Part shown: positions 25,427 to 37,908 of the stretch, one piece after another
Numbering within the stretch: the first letter of the stretch is position 1
Layout: each line of letters starts with the position of its first letter
Source of the DNA: Sipunculus nudus
Lineage: Eukaryota; Annelida; Sipuncula; Golfingiida; Sipunculidae
Assembly: GCA_026874595.1 (NCBI GenBank)
Contig: CM049309.1
Coordinates: 20,153,576-20,217,575 of the forward strand
DNA: 64,000 nucleotides
Reading direction: 5' to 3'
Translations under genes and position numbers: made by a program
Notes under the pieces: model-generated
Databases searched by the model: none
What the model was told of the DNA's origin: nothing
What the model saw: only the letters and a program-made list of their open reading frames with translations

Positions 25427-26000
25427 GGTTTGGATTAATATATAATAATTCGACACACACACGCGCTCTCTCTCATGTTTATGGATCTGCTCAATTAGCA
25501 CAAGCAGCGAAGACACCATGAAATCCAGGGCTTGCTTATTGCAGGACTTATCTCATCAATGCGTAACAAACACTTTAGAGGGCGTTTGATCCCGAGTAAA
25601 GTAGTAGTTTATTGGTGATAAATTTTGAAAAATAAGTCGGGTTTCATAGTGTTTATTAACTAAAATACGTTCATGTTTTTTTTCACATTATATTTTCAGT
25701 TGAGTAAACACGTCAACATATATATACAAAAAAAACAACATGAAATAACAAACATACGTGTAAGTATAGAAAAAGTTATAAAACTTTAAATAACCCCCAT
25801 ACGCGAATAAATAGGTAGACCGCGTATAATTGTTTGAAGCAGCAGGTCAATGATGCATTTAAATCAGAAGCTTTTGAAATACTCATATAAAAACATTAGT
25901 ATTGGGGTAGTTTGTTCATTTGGTCATTACCCTTTCATACATATACATATTGTAATACTGAATAAATTATAGTTTACACCGTTGATACTATTGAAGTGAC
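23635..26000. other. No supported gene; upstream flank of the recombinase gene
   Basis: AT-rich sequence with a (GA)n/(GACA)n tract at 24850-24930 and (TC)n tracts near 25395-25475. I see no clear promoter or exon. Confidence 0.5.
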
Positions 26001-26017
26001 CCTCAATTATCGTCCTT

Positions 26018-26125
26018 ATGGACATTAGATACCCGGGTTACGGCTGGCCGGGCTACGACTCAACGGGCACCGCCTTGATTGACTGGGCGGCGCGTCTCGC
26101 CGAGCTGCTTCGTAATGAGCAGTGA
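26018..26125 (+). CDS. GC-rich small ORF, 35 aa, doubtful
   Basis: ATG to TGA encodes MDIRYPGYGWPGYDSTGTAL followed by a helical end (IDWAARLAELLRNEQ). The roughly 100 bases are strongly GC-rich and sit abruptly in AT-rich DNA. No splice sites or relatives are recognised. The opposite strand is also open for 62 residues (26025-26213). It could be a conserved exon, a fragment of a mobile element or chance. Confidence 0.2.
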   Translation: MDIRYPGYGWPGYDSTGTALIDWAARLAELLRNEQ

Positions 26126-27004
26126 ATATATGTCCTATCGAGATGCGTCCATTTTGAGTTGTACATGGGATAAAATGGTGGAAAGCTGGTTTTGGTGTCA
26201 TCTGATTAGCCAAGGTTAATAGAACAACAGTTTCAAAATTCTCTCTCGGGAAGTTTTGAATTTTAAATAAAAAAAAACATATTAATTACAAAGAAATTAT
26301 GGAATTTCCGTTTTATCAAGGACATTTCGTTAAGGTCTTAAAATCTTCAAAAATCGTTTAATTGACATTTTTGTGAAAAACCGTGAATTTATAGCTGTTT
26401 GTTGTATCTATCTTGTCACAAAAAACACTATTCTGGCGTAAGATAGTATCAATCAAAAATTAATTGCATTTTAATTCAGATGTCAACCCAACGTGGGATG
26501 TATACAGGGCCATGGGTCAGCTCACCGTGAATAAACAGGGTAATCATTGTTTATTGGTTAACTATTTACAGGCGGTGCACGCCACATCGTTTATTGACAG
26601 GCATGCGCAGACCGCTGGTCAGTCAGACTGTGCTTATCTTTATTACCGGCACTTGATTAATGACCCTAATTACAGCATACACTTCCTCCTGTACTCTTAC
26701 CTCTGAACTATTGGTTTAAACATATTTATTTCTATTGAATTTTACAAGTAGCACAAAAGTGCTAATGAACGTACTTTTCAATAATCAATAATATATTATG
26801 TAGTAAATCCAAATACAATACAATAATAAAACAAAAATAAACACATGACGCACATACTTATATACATCACATACAGGACATACTAATACACACTGAATGT
26901 CTTGGTGAATCAAGCAACTAGCAAGCTGCTGTTTTGGATATTTGAATAAAAGGAAAGGGTTGAGTACATCAATAAAATATCTATGCAAATATAAATATTG
27001 CATG

Positions 27005-28256
27005 TTAAAACCTTTTGGATGAGTGGATAAATGCATGCACAGCTGAAAATATAATGAAGTTAGTCTCAACATTAACATTTGGTTATTCCATGAATATAAC
27101 ATTCAAAGCATATTGTTTATTTTTGCCACGAAGTGTATCAATCCTGTCGACAGGAATTACATTTAAGAGCCTCAATTTTTCAAACAAATCGTTTCTTGGG
27201 TTAAAGTAAAGGGGACATTAAAAAAAAGAAATGAAATGCATCCTCATATGCATGACCACAAGAACATTTTGGGTCGTTTAGTAAACCATGTGAGAAGAGG
27301 TCCCCTTTTAATGTACTTGATTTTAAACGTAGTCTGCAGTGTAATATTGTAATTTGTCGTTGAAAAGTATAAAAATAAGATGGTTTCTTCATCCTGTGTT
27401 TATATACACATGATTTGAAAATTGTTAAGGAACCTGACTGACGTACTGAATATGGTAGCTTATTCCATGCTTGGATGTTTTAGGAACTCTGAAATCTAAA
27501 TAATTTCTAAGTCTACCGAGTGATCTATCGGATACGTTAACAAACCGATAGAGACACAAATAACTTGGACACAGCCTATTTTTAACTTTATAGAGAAATA
27601 TTAATTTTGCTCTCGACCTTCTTTCAGCCAACGCTTCCCAGCCAATTTCTTTCAGTAACTCATTTGAGTTGGTGGCCTGAATAGCACAGGTACATATCCG
27701 TGAAGCTTTATTTTGAATAGATCCCAGGGATAAAGAGTCAGTCACAGTGCAGTTATGAAAAATTACATTCCCATACTCTAGAACTGGCCGTATAAATGAA
27801 ATATACAACGCTCAAGGGTCTCCCGGTTCAACATATATTTAAGATGTGACAGTAAACCAAGCCGAGTAGCAGCCTTTTTATGTATTTTCTGTATATGACC
27901 TGACCAGTTCATATTTGATGTTGATGTAATACCAAGATATGAATGCTCGTTTACATTCTCAATCGGATATGACTTTAATAATAGCCTAGGTGGATCAATA
28001 CTGTTAGATTTAAAAGAGAATGACATGACGACAGTTTTAGTCGGATTAAAAGTCACGTGCCACTTTTGAGCCCAGTCGGCCAATGTTGCGAGGTCATCAT
28101 TCAATATTCGGGCCGATGACTCTGGGTCTTTACTAATATTGATTGGGGATGTATCATCTGCAAACAATTGTATATCTGATTTGATGCCATCCGTGATATC
28201 ATAAAAACATACAAGGAAAAAACTATCATGCAGATCGTAGAATCTTATTTTATACT
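27005..28256 (-). pseudogene. Non-LTR retrotransposon reverse-transcriptase relic, 5'-truncated
   Basis: On the minus strand the frame enters with DITDGIKSDIQLFADDTSPI, containing the FADD box of the reverse-transcriptase palm. It continues through WAQKWHVTFNPTKTVVM and YLGITSTSNMNWSGHI. A one-base shift near 27808 moves to the frame with YISFIRPVLEYGNVIFHN. A second near 27478 is needed to reach AWNKLPYSVRQSGSL, and another near 27222 to pass from CSCGHAYEDAFHFF to CPLYFNPRNDLFEKLRLLN. The relic ends at SAVHAFIHSSKRF and a stop. The C-terminal CxCG...H...C block is typical of mollusc LINE proteins. At least three frameshifts and a later stop make it dead; the endonuclease part is absent. The exact clade is uncertain. 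Confidence 0.88.
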
Positions 28257-28798
28257 AAATATGAAATATTTCTATGTAATTTGAACATAGAAAAAAGCTG
28301 GTTTTAAAAGTATATTCGGTTCATGGGGTAGCCAATACTATACTGCATTGCTTGGCATTTGCCCTTTTATATTTACAATTATTACGCAATACTGGCTGTC
28401 TTGTAAGCGCGCGTGTCCCCGTGTATATATCTGTGAAAGCCGACTTATAGCGTCCACATTTACTAAAATCGTTGACATTTTACGTGGCAAATATGGCATT
28501 TTGTGAAAAAGTCATATTTTATTAATATTCATGATACGTGCTGCTGGATGATTTATAGCTCAGTTCCCATTATTATTTTAAATAAATATGCATTGTTTGT
28601 ATCATACATTTTTTTAAAAATTGCATATTAAATTGGAAAAAAAGACTATAAATATGTAATAAAAAACGCCTAGAGATATTTGTATGACCTTTAATACATA
28701 CTATTTGACAAATATATAAAACAATTTCTGTATTTTTGGTTAAAAATCCTCAAAGCAAAAGCAGAGACACTGATCATGTCTATAACATCGAATGTAGA

Positions 28799-30159
28799 CC
28801 AGATGGCCGAAACCCAGAATGCCGAAACAAAATTTCACATACCCAAAATGCCGAAGCCCATCTTGCCGAAAAAGAAAATAAATAATAGGAAATAATAAGA
28901 ATAATGCGCAGTAAAGTGATAATTATACGTTGTCTGTTAAGGTACCTGAACAAAATTTGATAACATCCTCATATAATATATTATCAAATAATTGACGGTA
29001 TTTATTCGGTATGTCGGCAGCGGCACTACTATAATGTCGGCATGACAACCCGGTCACGCTATAAATGTCCCTGGCATTATTAGACACTCAGTTTTCATGC
29101 AGGTATAGTCAGACTAACTGATTTTTATGAAGAAGGTTATATCTTGTGTCACATCTATGTTTCTCAATGATTTTTTTTTTAATTTACACATCGTTTAACT
29201 GCATATTAGCCAAGATGGCGGTGGTCGCATGCATGGGGAACTCATGGGAGCGTGGCGACACTCGGAAAACGGCAAGGAAACCCACCTGCATGACGACACT
29301 GGACCCGTAAACCCATAATTATTCGTTTAATTAATAAAAGCCAACAGTAAAACCAAAACCGTCGTATTGCGTTGAAAATATGACGAAAATATATAAGAAC
29401 ATTTTGAAAAAAAACGGGTCTTTTTTAATGTTTTAACGGAATTTTGTTTCCTTAAATAAAAAATTCTTTAAAGTGAAAATTTGAGTGGGAGAATTTCAAA
29501 AGAACCAGACCTTCATGGGTCTTACAAATCACTTTGCAGAGAGCGAAGTCCAGTTTTGTAAATAAGCTTGTCAATTATAGGGCCTCTACCGGTGGTGGGT
29601 ATATTGTTGTAATAACCATGTCCGGCTTTTGATTAGAGTGATGTAGTTGTAGCTAATTGAGCAGAGGCATATAAAAATCACATTTTCTCGAGTGAATAAT
29701 CAATTTATACATCAGATTTATATATGTTTGAATTAATACATTAATCTTAATCTTATTTAATCTTTATTTTTTTTAATTATCTGTGATATTATAATGTCAT
29801 TATTCACATTTGGATCGACTAGTTATGCTAATATTTCTCTGATAAATGAAAGAACATCAGATATCGAATATGAATGCATATTGTTTATAATTTATTCATG
29901 TTGAAAATAATGAAGAACAAACAGTCTGAGTAGAAATAAAATGTGAAGTATGAATTATATTAATATTCTAAAATGATTGAAATAGAGCCATATTACAATA
30001 TAGACACAAATATCCATATACACAAACACACACGTGCAAGTACACTATATACATCTTTAATTTAAAATTTCCTATTATTAATTTTCTTTTCGGCAAGATG
30101 GGCTTCGGCATTTTGGGTTCGGTATTCTGGGTTCGGCATTCTGGGTTTGGGACATCTGG
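28799..30159. mobile_element. Element with inverted ends made of 14-bp CCCARAATGCCGAA repeats
   Basis: The left arm (28799 to about 28896) reads CCAGATGGCCGAAACCCAGA, then CCCAAAATGCCGAAGCCCAT and CTTGCCGAAAAAGAAAAT. The right arm (about 30066-30159) is its reverse complement with the 14-bp motif present once more. The arms are about 95 bp and separated by about 1.2 kb with no transposase. Target duplications are not clear. Short frames on both strands across the right arm are by-products of the repeat. Confidence 0.75.
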
Positions 30160-30164
30160 ACGAT

Positions 30165-31780
30165 ATTCTTTGCATCCTTTGCATCTTTTGCATTTCAACT
30201 TGCATGTTGAGGTCTCCAATGAAGACTGTGAAGTTGAGCGGTACAGCCACCAGGTGGTGAACATGAAGGTGTATATGTTTTGCACCACTGAATGCGACCA
30301 GCGCAAATTTATTTTTATTGGCGTAGAGGAGTATGTTAACTTTTTCAGAACAATTTTTTTCAGAACAACATTTGCAGATACCTTCATATCTTAAAGATAA
30401 AACAATAAACATCATGTGTATTTATCATGTCTTGTATATGAATAGGTCTCTTTAATTATAATTCCATTAGGTAAAAGAGATAATGTTTCTTCACCAGTCG
30501 TGGAAGGAAATCTACTATAAATGATGAACGGTTTTTGGTGACTGTTTTTTAGGTTTAGGGAAATACTAGACAAACCAATAAACTGGAAGTTATCTGGCTC
30601 ACAATCATGTTTTCTTTGAAGAATTCCTTACGATTTTTATATGAAACATTTGAGGCCATTATCATTTAGTTTTATATTTTATATTTTTAGTGTCTGCTCT
30701 TAAAGGGGTTTGACACTTCGTAGATTGAGCACAGGTGTAGCCTAATTGGAGCCGCAAATGTTCCAGTAGGCACAGTGACCTGTGATGCTACCATTTAGAA
30801 TGGGAATCGCCTTGACGGACTTCAATTGCTTGCAAACAATTTTTCTAAATTTGATCAGGTTCTCGGTAATATTCCTGATTTGGTAATCCGAATTGATGAT
30901 AGAAATAAATATGCTGTGTCCGAAAGCTTTCCAGTTGAATCAATTCAATTATAACGGAAATTGTTTATAATTGAATTATTTATCTATTGTTGAGACTGAC
31001 AAAAATGTAAAGGGCTCACACTTATCTCTGACCCCGTTGTGGTTTTCGTCATATAATGTAAATGGCCTAATACAAAAGTAATTGAAATTGTAATCGATTA
31101 GTTTCCCAATACACAACAGAAATTGTTATTGTTATAAATTACTTTTATAAGTAATTGTATAGGTAATAGATATCTTTTTTATTTAGACCCAACTGTGGTC
31201 TCCCTATATAAACTATGTGCGCAAAAGTTATTGAAAACGTTTATCTTTAATTTGGTATCTTTAATTTTTCGTAGAATGTAAGGTGAAAATGTACTTTTAT
31301 TAAATTTAAATTTCAAATTATTGCTTACTTTTTTCATTATAGGTAATTCAAATAACGTAAAGTATTTTATATTTAATGTATAAATCTATTGAACACAGAT
31401 GACTCCCCTTGTGAAAATCATGCTTAATAATCCCCACTAAGGTATATGATGTGTCAAAAAGGCAATAAAATTATATACACCATATTATTCATATATATAT
31501 ATATATATATATACAAATATATAAATATTGTGACGACTCTTTTGTGAATAACGCTGTTAACACGCCAATATTGTATACGATCAATTGATATATTTCAGAT
31601 TGCTTAATATATATTATACATGTTTATTATAGGATTAATATGAAAAATATTGAATATAGTTTTTATGAAAGATAAAAATACCAAATTTGAGGGCAACTTA
31701 TTTTAGCATCTCCCCGCAAAGACGCACGCTATAAGTCAAGTATGCACATACTTTGATCAGTTAAATATTTCTTAATATTT
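30165..31780. other. No supported gene
   Basis: AT-rich DNA with a (TA)n tract at about 31492-31513. I see no exon with convincing splice sites and no recognisable repeat. Confidence 0.5.
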
Positions 31781-31783
31781 TCG

Positions 31784-32212
31784 TTAAAAGTGCAAATTCA
31801 TCTACCTTTTAAAAAAGAAGTTATGTGATTCCTGGCTTCCTCTGTGTAAAGGCCTATATGTTAATGATCTAAGGGTCTTATAAAGCCTCCCTAAAGATTG
31901 TATGGACCTGTTTCTCAACAATATGTTTGTAAACATAGCAATTTTTGTTAAAACATGTGACCTAAAGTGGCAGGTTGCATATAACGCCGGGGTAGAAAGG
32001 TCACTTGTTGAACATCATTTGCAAATTGATTGTTTTATTTGTTTGTTTTATTTTCGCGGGCCCCCACATATTATAGATATCTTGATATAAACAAAACAAA
32101 CAGCCTGTGTGCTGAGATAGCTACGTTTTCTGGCCTTTTTCTATAAAAGCTCCAAGGGATTACCTTTATAGTCTTACAAGTCTAATAGTCTTAAGTGATT
32201 GGGTCCCTTTAA
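31784..32212. mobile_element. TTAA-flanked MITE, copy 2 (429 bp)
   Basis: The interior matches copy 1 at 14405-14873 over nearly its full length, for example CTTCCTCTG, AATATGTTTGTAAACA, CCACATATTATA and AAGCTCCAAGGGATTACCTT. The right end (GTGATTGGGTCCCTTTAA) is intact. The left end has decayed to TTAAAAGTGCAAATTCATCT. No coding sequence. Confidence 0.8.
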
Positions 32213-32276
32213 AATAGAGACACCTATGCATAGCCATAAATCCAAAAGGCGGATTATGGGTGCCATTCTAAAAGAA

Positions 32277-32277
<1 letters not shown>

Positions 32278-32335
<58 letters not shown>
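32278..32335. repeat. (TA)n microsatellite
   Basis: About 28 TA units immediately beside the second MITE copy. A further TA tract lies at about 32515-32542. Confidence 0.95.
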
Positions 32336-32341
<6 letters not shown>

Positions 32342-32510
32342 TAAATATGGTACAAATTTAATATATATAAAAATTAACAACGTATATACAAATAATTTAA
32401 ATTATATACAAATGTAAAAATATATGTAATAGAGGTTACGCTAAATTATTTTATTACAATATACTCTTTCTCCTTAATCACTTCATAATAATTATTTATA
32501 TTCATATAAA

Positions 32511-32546
<36 letters not shown>

Positions 32547-32739
32547 CCAGGCAACCTTCTGGGGTGGACACCTCACGTAACGAACAGTACGACCGGTACA
32601 CTGTTAAAACAAAGGGTTTATTAAAAGGTTTTTTAGAGACAAAGGGGTTTATTGTACACTACTAAACCCTTATGATTTATTCATAGGGTTTATTGCAATT
32701 TCTTTACCAAATAAACCCTTTTGATTAGTGCATAACTTC

Positions 32740-32898
32740 ACCGCCAGAGGAAGACCATGTATTACTGGTAATCTGTGTCATCACGCAGCATGTGAAACAG
32801 CATCATACAGCAATCGCCATTTTGATCACAGAAGTTTCAAGCCTCCAGACGATTTGAATTCATCCATTTTGCTTGAGTTCCTCGATTTGCTCGTTCAG
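32740..32898 (+). CDS. Possible upstream exon within the CACTG element
   Basis: An open stretch ends with SSILLEFLDLLVQ directly at a consensus donor CAG|GTAAGA (32898/32899). No convincing start codon lies in frame, and an in-frame stop lies just upstream. It may be non-coding in part. It is linked to the terminal exon at 35055 only by position and orientation. Confidence 0.3.
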
Positions 32899-34680
32899 GT
32901 AAGAACATTTTACAATTTCATGTTTTCTATATTTATATATAATTGTGTTGTGAATATTAAACTAGTAGTGAATGTATTTTGATTATGCTAAAGATAAAGG
33001 CTTGTTGTATGGCTGTGTCGGAGAAAGACGAAGGCGTGCATCGCCAGATGGGAGAAAGTTTAAACCAAAATGCTATCTGTGTGCATATATTTATCCTATT
33101 AACAAAAATCAGCTTATGGTGATTAAAAAATGTTTTTGATTATGGTAACAGTTTAAATAAAAGGATAATGTGGCCAATCCGCAGTATCAAAACAAAGGCG
33201 ATGCCAATGGTAGATGTACAGTCACGCCCTGCATAGTATACGATTTGCAATCTATAAATATCACACTTGAATCCTGCAATCCTATTTTTGAATGAAACAA
33301 ACTTGCATCTACCAGATTAGAGTGCATATGTCACGCTAATATTTTGTAAGAAATTTGCCTAGTTTCTGTTCAAGGCACGATTTAGGGCAGTGCTTTCAAA
33401 ACATTTATTGTGTGTGACCCTGAACGACAAAGGGGGCTTGGGGTTTACATCAGAATTTACTTTCTTACGTATTACAAAATACATACGCTAATATACGCAT
33501 CTCCTTAATATATATAAGATGTATGTTAGAGAATCCTAGTAATTCTTAATTTTATGGAAACTCTTATTAATGAGCCATAGAGTCTCAAGCATATATGGCA
33601 AACAACACAGGTCCATGTAAACATCACAAACTTGTCAGTCACCCCCCGCCGTTTAGTTCACTATTTGATTGAAGGACCATACGTTAGGCACAACGTTTTG
33701 TAAGCACTACAGCGAATGCTGCCACAAATGTAACTTCATAAAATGAAGTAAAAGAAAATTCACAAGTTGATCTAACACAAAAGACCCAATGGTGTCAAAG
33801 TTTATCTGTGGATTACGATATTTAACTTTAATAAGAAACTTTTTAAGAAACCATTTTACTTAAGTAAATGTATATAAATATTTTTACACCTTGACCACTG
33901 TAAATCTGGCATAAAACTCGTAAAGTAACACCGCTTGATAAATAGAGGAGGTTCTATATATGTCAAACACAACATAGGCACCCGCATTAATTATATATCC
34001 ACTGCTGTGTATGTGCGGTGAGAGTAAAACCATCTTAATAGAACGCTTAAATTACATCATTTCCTGGGGTAATCTCTTCGCCAGTTGGACCCCTACAGGT
34101 ATACATATGTGGGTTTGCAGTATGCCTTTGCACATGTGAGATATAGGATACATAGCCGATCCTTTATTCATGTATGCCTATTAACACGTATCAGCTCTGA
34201 TTGCACGCCTGCAAATAAATGACGCCCCATGCTAAATTAAGCTGGTTGGTTCTGTCTGTATGTTTATCATCATCCATATATGTTGCTCTCCCTAGAGGAT
34301 GTTTGTGTGTATACTCACAGTGATGCATATTATATTCCTGTTACAAAGGTTTTCTTTCTCTGGTCAGTCTAAATTAATGCACTGTTTTACAGAGGATTTG
34401 CCTTTTTGTTCATGTTTTATATATGTTGCTATTCTTGTAGCATATTTATATGTAAACTTACAGTGATTTATTGTGCTTTCCTGTTCATTAGCTCAGATTA
34501 AATTAACAAATGTGGTCTTTCCAGAGTGTGCTATGCTGTTTGCATTCAGGATGCTGCCCTCAGTGTTTGGGGAGGATGAAGGCTGCATCGTAGTTGATTC
34601 CTAAGAGGTAGGTGTAGCATCTTCAGCTACAGTTCAAAATATAAGGCAAAATAATTATGTTAATAGAGTTATTATTAAGT

Positions 34681-34911
34681 GAATATGATGGCTGCACATG
34701 AATGGGACATTTAAAGAGTCATTATAAAATTGAAATGTTGGCTGTATATAAATGGGACATTTAAAGTGTTATTTTATAATGGATATGCTGGCTGTATATG
34801 AATTGGACATTAAAGAGTTTTTATATAATGGATATGTTGGCTGTACATGAATGGGACATTCAAAGAGTAATTAATTAATGGATACATTGGTTGTACATAC
34901 TAATTGGACAT
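34681..34911. repeat. ~60-bp tandem repeat (about 4 units)
   Basis: Units contain GGCTGTACATGAATGGGACA followed by TTTAAAGAGT and AATGGATATGTT. They are diverged and lie within the intron-like interior of the CACTG element. Confidence 0.8.
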
Positions 34912-35054
34912 ACATATAATCTTTCATTTTTTTCTCGGCATTTAAACTTTCAGTGCTGATGAAGAATTAATATTTATGCTTAAGCTTATTTCAATGTCAG
35001 TGTTAAAAAATCAATAGACAAACTATGATAATCATGTTGAATTTTTTTTTGTAG

Positions 35055-35318
35055 AATATCAAGAGCCCTGCCCCCGTCGTTGTCCGGGAAGCTGACAGAT
35101 ACAAAATAGTTATAGAGAAGCAGTCTCTCCTGAGAGATAACATCTCCAGATTTAGCCAGGCATTGAAGGTCTGGTTCGACAGTTTTTGGGTATTCGCCTT
35201 AGATTACCCAAAGCCAGTCCAAAAGACTCTCCTACTGATGGAGAAACACTTGGTTGGAAACCAATGCAAAGTCCCAACAGGGGTGAACTCTTGGGCTAAC
35301 AAACTTAATATTCAGTGA
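35055..35318 (+). CDS. Terminal coding exon (87 codons) carried by the CACTG element
   Basis: A strong acceptor (T-run then GTAG, ending 35054) is followed by an open frame to TGA at 35316. The frame has no start codon, so it is an internal-to-terminal exon. It encodes NIKSPAPVVVREADRYKIVI, then EKQSLLRDNISRFSQALKVW and FDSFWVFALDYPKPVQKTLL, ending in SWANKLNIQ. The Y-x-I-x-[IV] segment followed by a helical WVFxLDYPKPVQ stretch recalls the C-terminus of uncharacterised, possibly transposon-carried proteins in fish and invertebrates; this is from memory of the pattern and not verified. Its local GC content is higher than its flanks. An exon-like segment at 34523-34604 ends in a premature stop, so the gene may be broken. 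Confidence 0.6.
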   Translation, partial: NIKSPAPVVVREADRYKIVIEKQSLLRDNISRFSQALKVWFDSFWVFALDYPKPVQKTLLLMEKHLVGNQCKVPTGVNSWANKLNIQ

Positions 35319-35337
35319 ATACTTATATGTAAATTCT

Positions 35338-35338
<1 letters not shown>

Positions 35339-35370
<32 letters not shown>
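35339..35370. repeat. (TA)n microsatellite
   Basis: TA units just after the terminal exon. A longer tract lies at 35821-35862 followed by (TG)n, and others are scattered to 35974. Confidence 0.9.
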
Positions 35371-35376
<6 letters not shown>

Positions 35377-35819
35377 TTCTTTATGTGGCCGTTGTATATA
35401 TCATTCAAACATTGTCTGTAGTTATATATATGCATCAAAGTCAAATTTGTAATTATAAATTATAATTATATATATATTATGAGAAACTAAATTATACATT
35501 TCATATCTGCATATCTATATGCGATAATGATTATTAACTTCAAGTGCACTTAACTCTTTTTTGCCACCACTGGAACAAACCAATATATTTTTGTATATTT
35601 TAATTAATAACTAGAGACTATGGAGCGTCTAAAGCTAGTTCTCGAAAAATATATTAATGAAGGTTTATTACACTATTCTTAATGAAATTCTTATTAATAT
35701 TCTGATATCACATTTTGTAAGTGCATTTGCATTTGAAATTAAAATGATTTCAGGTTTGCATTTCATTGCTGAGTTTTTTTATAGCTTGACATTAAAATGC
35801 TTTTATGTTTTAACCCCAG

Positions 35820-35874
<55 letters not shown>

Positions 35875-36299
35875 ATATAAATATAAATATATCATGATTT
35901 GAATATATATATGTATATATGATTTGATTACATATGTATATATTTTGATGATTTTATATATATATATATATATATCATAATAACATCTTGATATCCTGTT
36001 ATTTATGACAATTTTCAACTAATAAATTTGTTATAAATGGATCTGTTTTTCTGGGTTTTTTAAAGAGAAGAACCTAATAATCCCTATACATTGAACCCTT
36101 TGCATAGGGTTTCCCATTAAAAAGAAACCCTTCATAAGGGTTTATTAAGATGGACCAAAAGGGTTTATTGGAGGTAAAAGGGTTTTTTTGAAAAAGGGTT
36201 TTCTTGAAAAAACCCTTAAAGGGTTTCTGTATAGGGACACACAAAAAACCCGTTTTAAACCCTTAATAAACCCTTTACTTCTAACAGTGTACGACCAAA

Positions 36300-36430
36300 C
36301 GTTGTTACTAATGTTTAAAAACCCCTATAGGGCGGATTCAGAACAACGGAAATTTTTCCGCCATGCAGTTAACCTCATGTAACATGTTTTACCTAAAAAT
36401 AATTATGGCAGCAAAAGACCCCTGGGATCC

Positions 36431-36461
<31 letters not shown>

Positions 36462-37848
36462 GCGCGCACAACCTTTCGATCCGCGTCTGGGTATAACTTC
36501 AAGTCTAGGTTTTAACTCTCAAAATGACGATTTTTTTTTCATTTGACAATATGGATGTGGAGATGGGGGAGGTAATTTAGGATGCCCTTTATGGTTGGAA
36601 AAGTTAGGAGACGTCCTCCCTATTGCCTATATATTGGCTTATATACTGTCTCATTCTCAACACTATACCAGCCATCAAAATTTGGCCCTACTCAGAGACA
36701 GTAGATGGCCAACTTATAAATATCATATGAACATGGCGCTAAATGCGATTTAACCAAACTCTTTGTAACTCGCATAAGCATAGTTTAATCATATATTTGA
36801 TATTTCCCACTAAGTAACTGTGGTTCTCCATCATTCTAAATCAGCAATTTCCCATATTTTGAACACTGTAATGTTTAATTTAAATCTTTATTTTATTCTT
36901 GTAATTGGCTTGATTCTCTTTAATACACACCCAAAGATGTAGCAATATGAGTTGTTAAATAGTATGCACAATTCATTATGTTATAAGAAAGGGCATATTT
37001 CAGCCATATGATTCTGGCTACCCCTTACGAGTCCGTGTAGTTTAGTTTTATTACTTGATCATTATTCTTCATAATAGCCCAGAAAGAAGAAACAGGCATA
37101 AAGTTTACCAAAAATTAGTTAGTTGTACTGTGTGGCACTGCCGGTTTCACAATTCTGAGATATGCGAAATATTGCTATTTCATATCGATTCAGTCAATCT
37201 GCCAAATAAACTTTTCTTTCAATTTATAAATCGCCTGAAAATTCAGCCAATTTATAAAATGCCTGAGTGAATCAGGCAATTTGTAAATTGACTGAAATGT
37301 ACAGGCAATTTACAAATTGACTGTAACGTACACGTATTAATATTAATAATTATAAATGAATAATGCTACTTACCTTCAAATAGCAACCTGGAGACTGTTT
37401 TGAAGTTTGCAAATACGGCCACAGGACGTCGTTCTCCGCAGCGCCGGGTGAGATGATCAGCCAAGCAAGCAAAGATCGACTGTGTGTAAGGCATAGGAAA
37501 TTCAGTGGTATATATAGCAAAAGTACAGTAAATGTTGCAGGAAAACCCTAACCCCTTGTAATATTCCTTTGATAACCTCAATCATCGTCACCAAACAACT
37601 GCTGACGCCGGTACCTTTGAGTCACGGCTGAGCTAGTTGGACCAACGGCCAGTTTGTCCCGTCAGAAAGAGCGGGTTATCGGCACTAATTAGATATCATA
37701 GAATTGTGTATGGCACGCTGAGCTGACCTATAAAAAGGACAACTGCAGTCTTCGGTAAGCCATTGATGAGATAAGTGCTGCAATAACAATGGCCTAGACA
37801 GTGCATCGTGGCTTGTGCTAATTGAGCACATCCATTAATCAAACATGA

Positions 37849-37908
<60 letters not shown>

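Larger units (their letters stand above)
32599..36289. mobile_element. CACTG-ended DNA element of ~3.7 kb with AGGGTTTATT subterminal repeats
   Basis: The left end CACTGTTAAAACAAAGGG and right end CCCTTTACTTCTAACAGTG are inverted. Both subterminal zones (32610-32720, 36085-36280) are packed with AGGGTTTATT or its complement. CACTG ends with many short subterminal repeats are the hallmark of CACTA/EnSpm-type elements, where they bind transposase. TA flanks both sides, and TACGACC occurs on both sides too (32588-32594, 36290-36296), so the target duplication is ambiguous. The interior holds a coding exon (35055-35318), a possible 5' exon (ending 32898) and a 60-bp tandem repeat. No transposase was recognised. 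Confidence 0.7.

Noticed and set aside
29968-30415. Cys-rich minus-strand frames (KCKRCKGCKEY) near the right arm of the 28.8-30.2 kb element
   Set aside because: They lie across the repeat arm, share no structure with a known zinc-binding family, and have no start or splice support.
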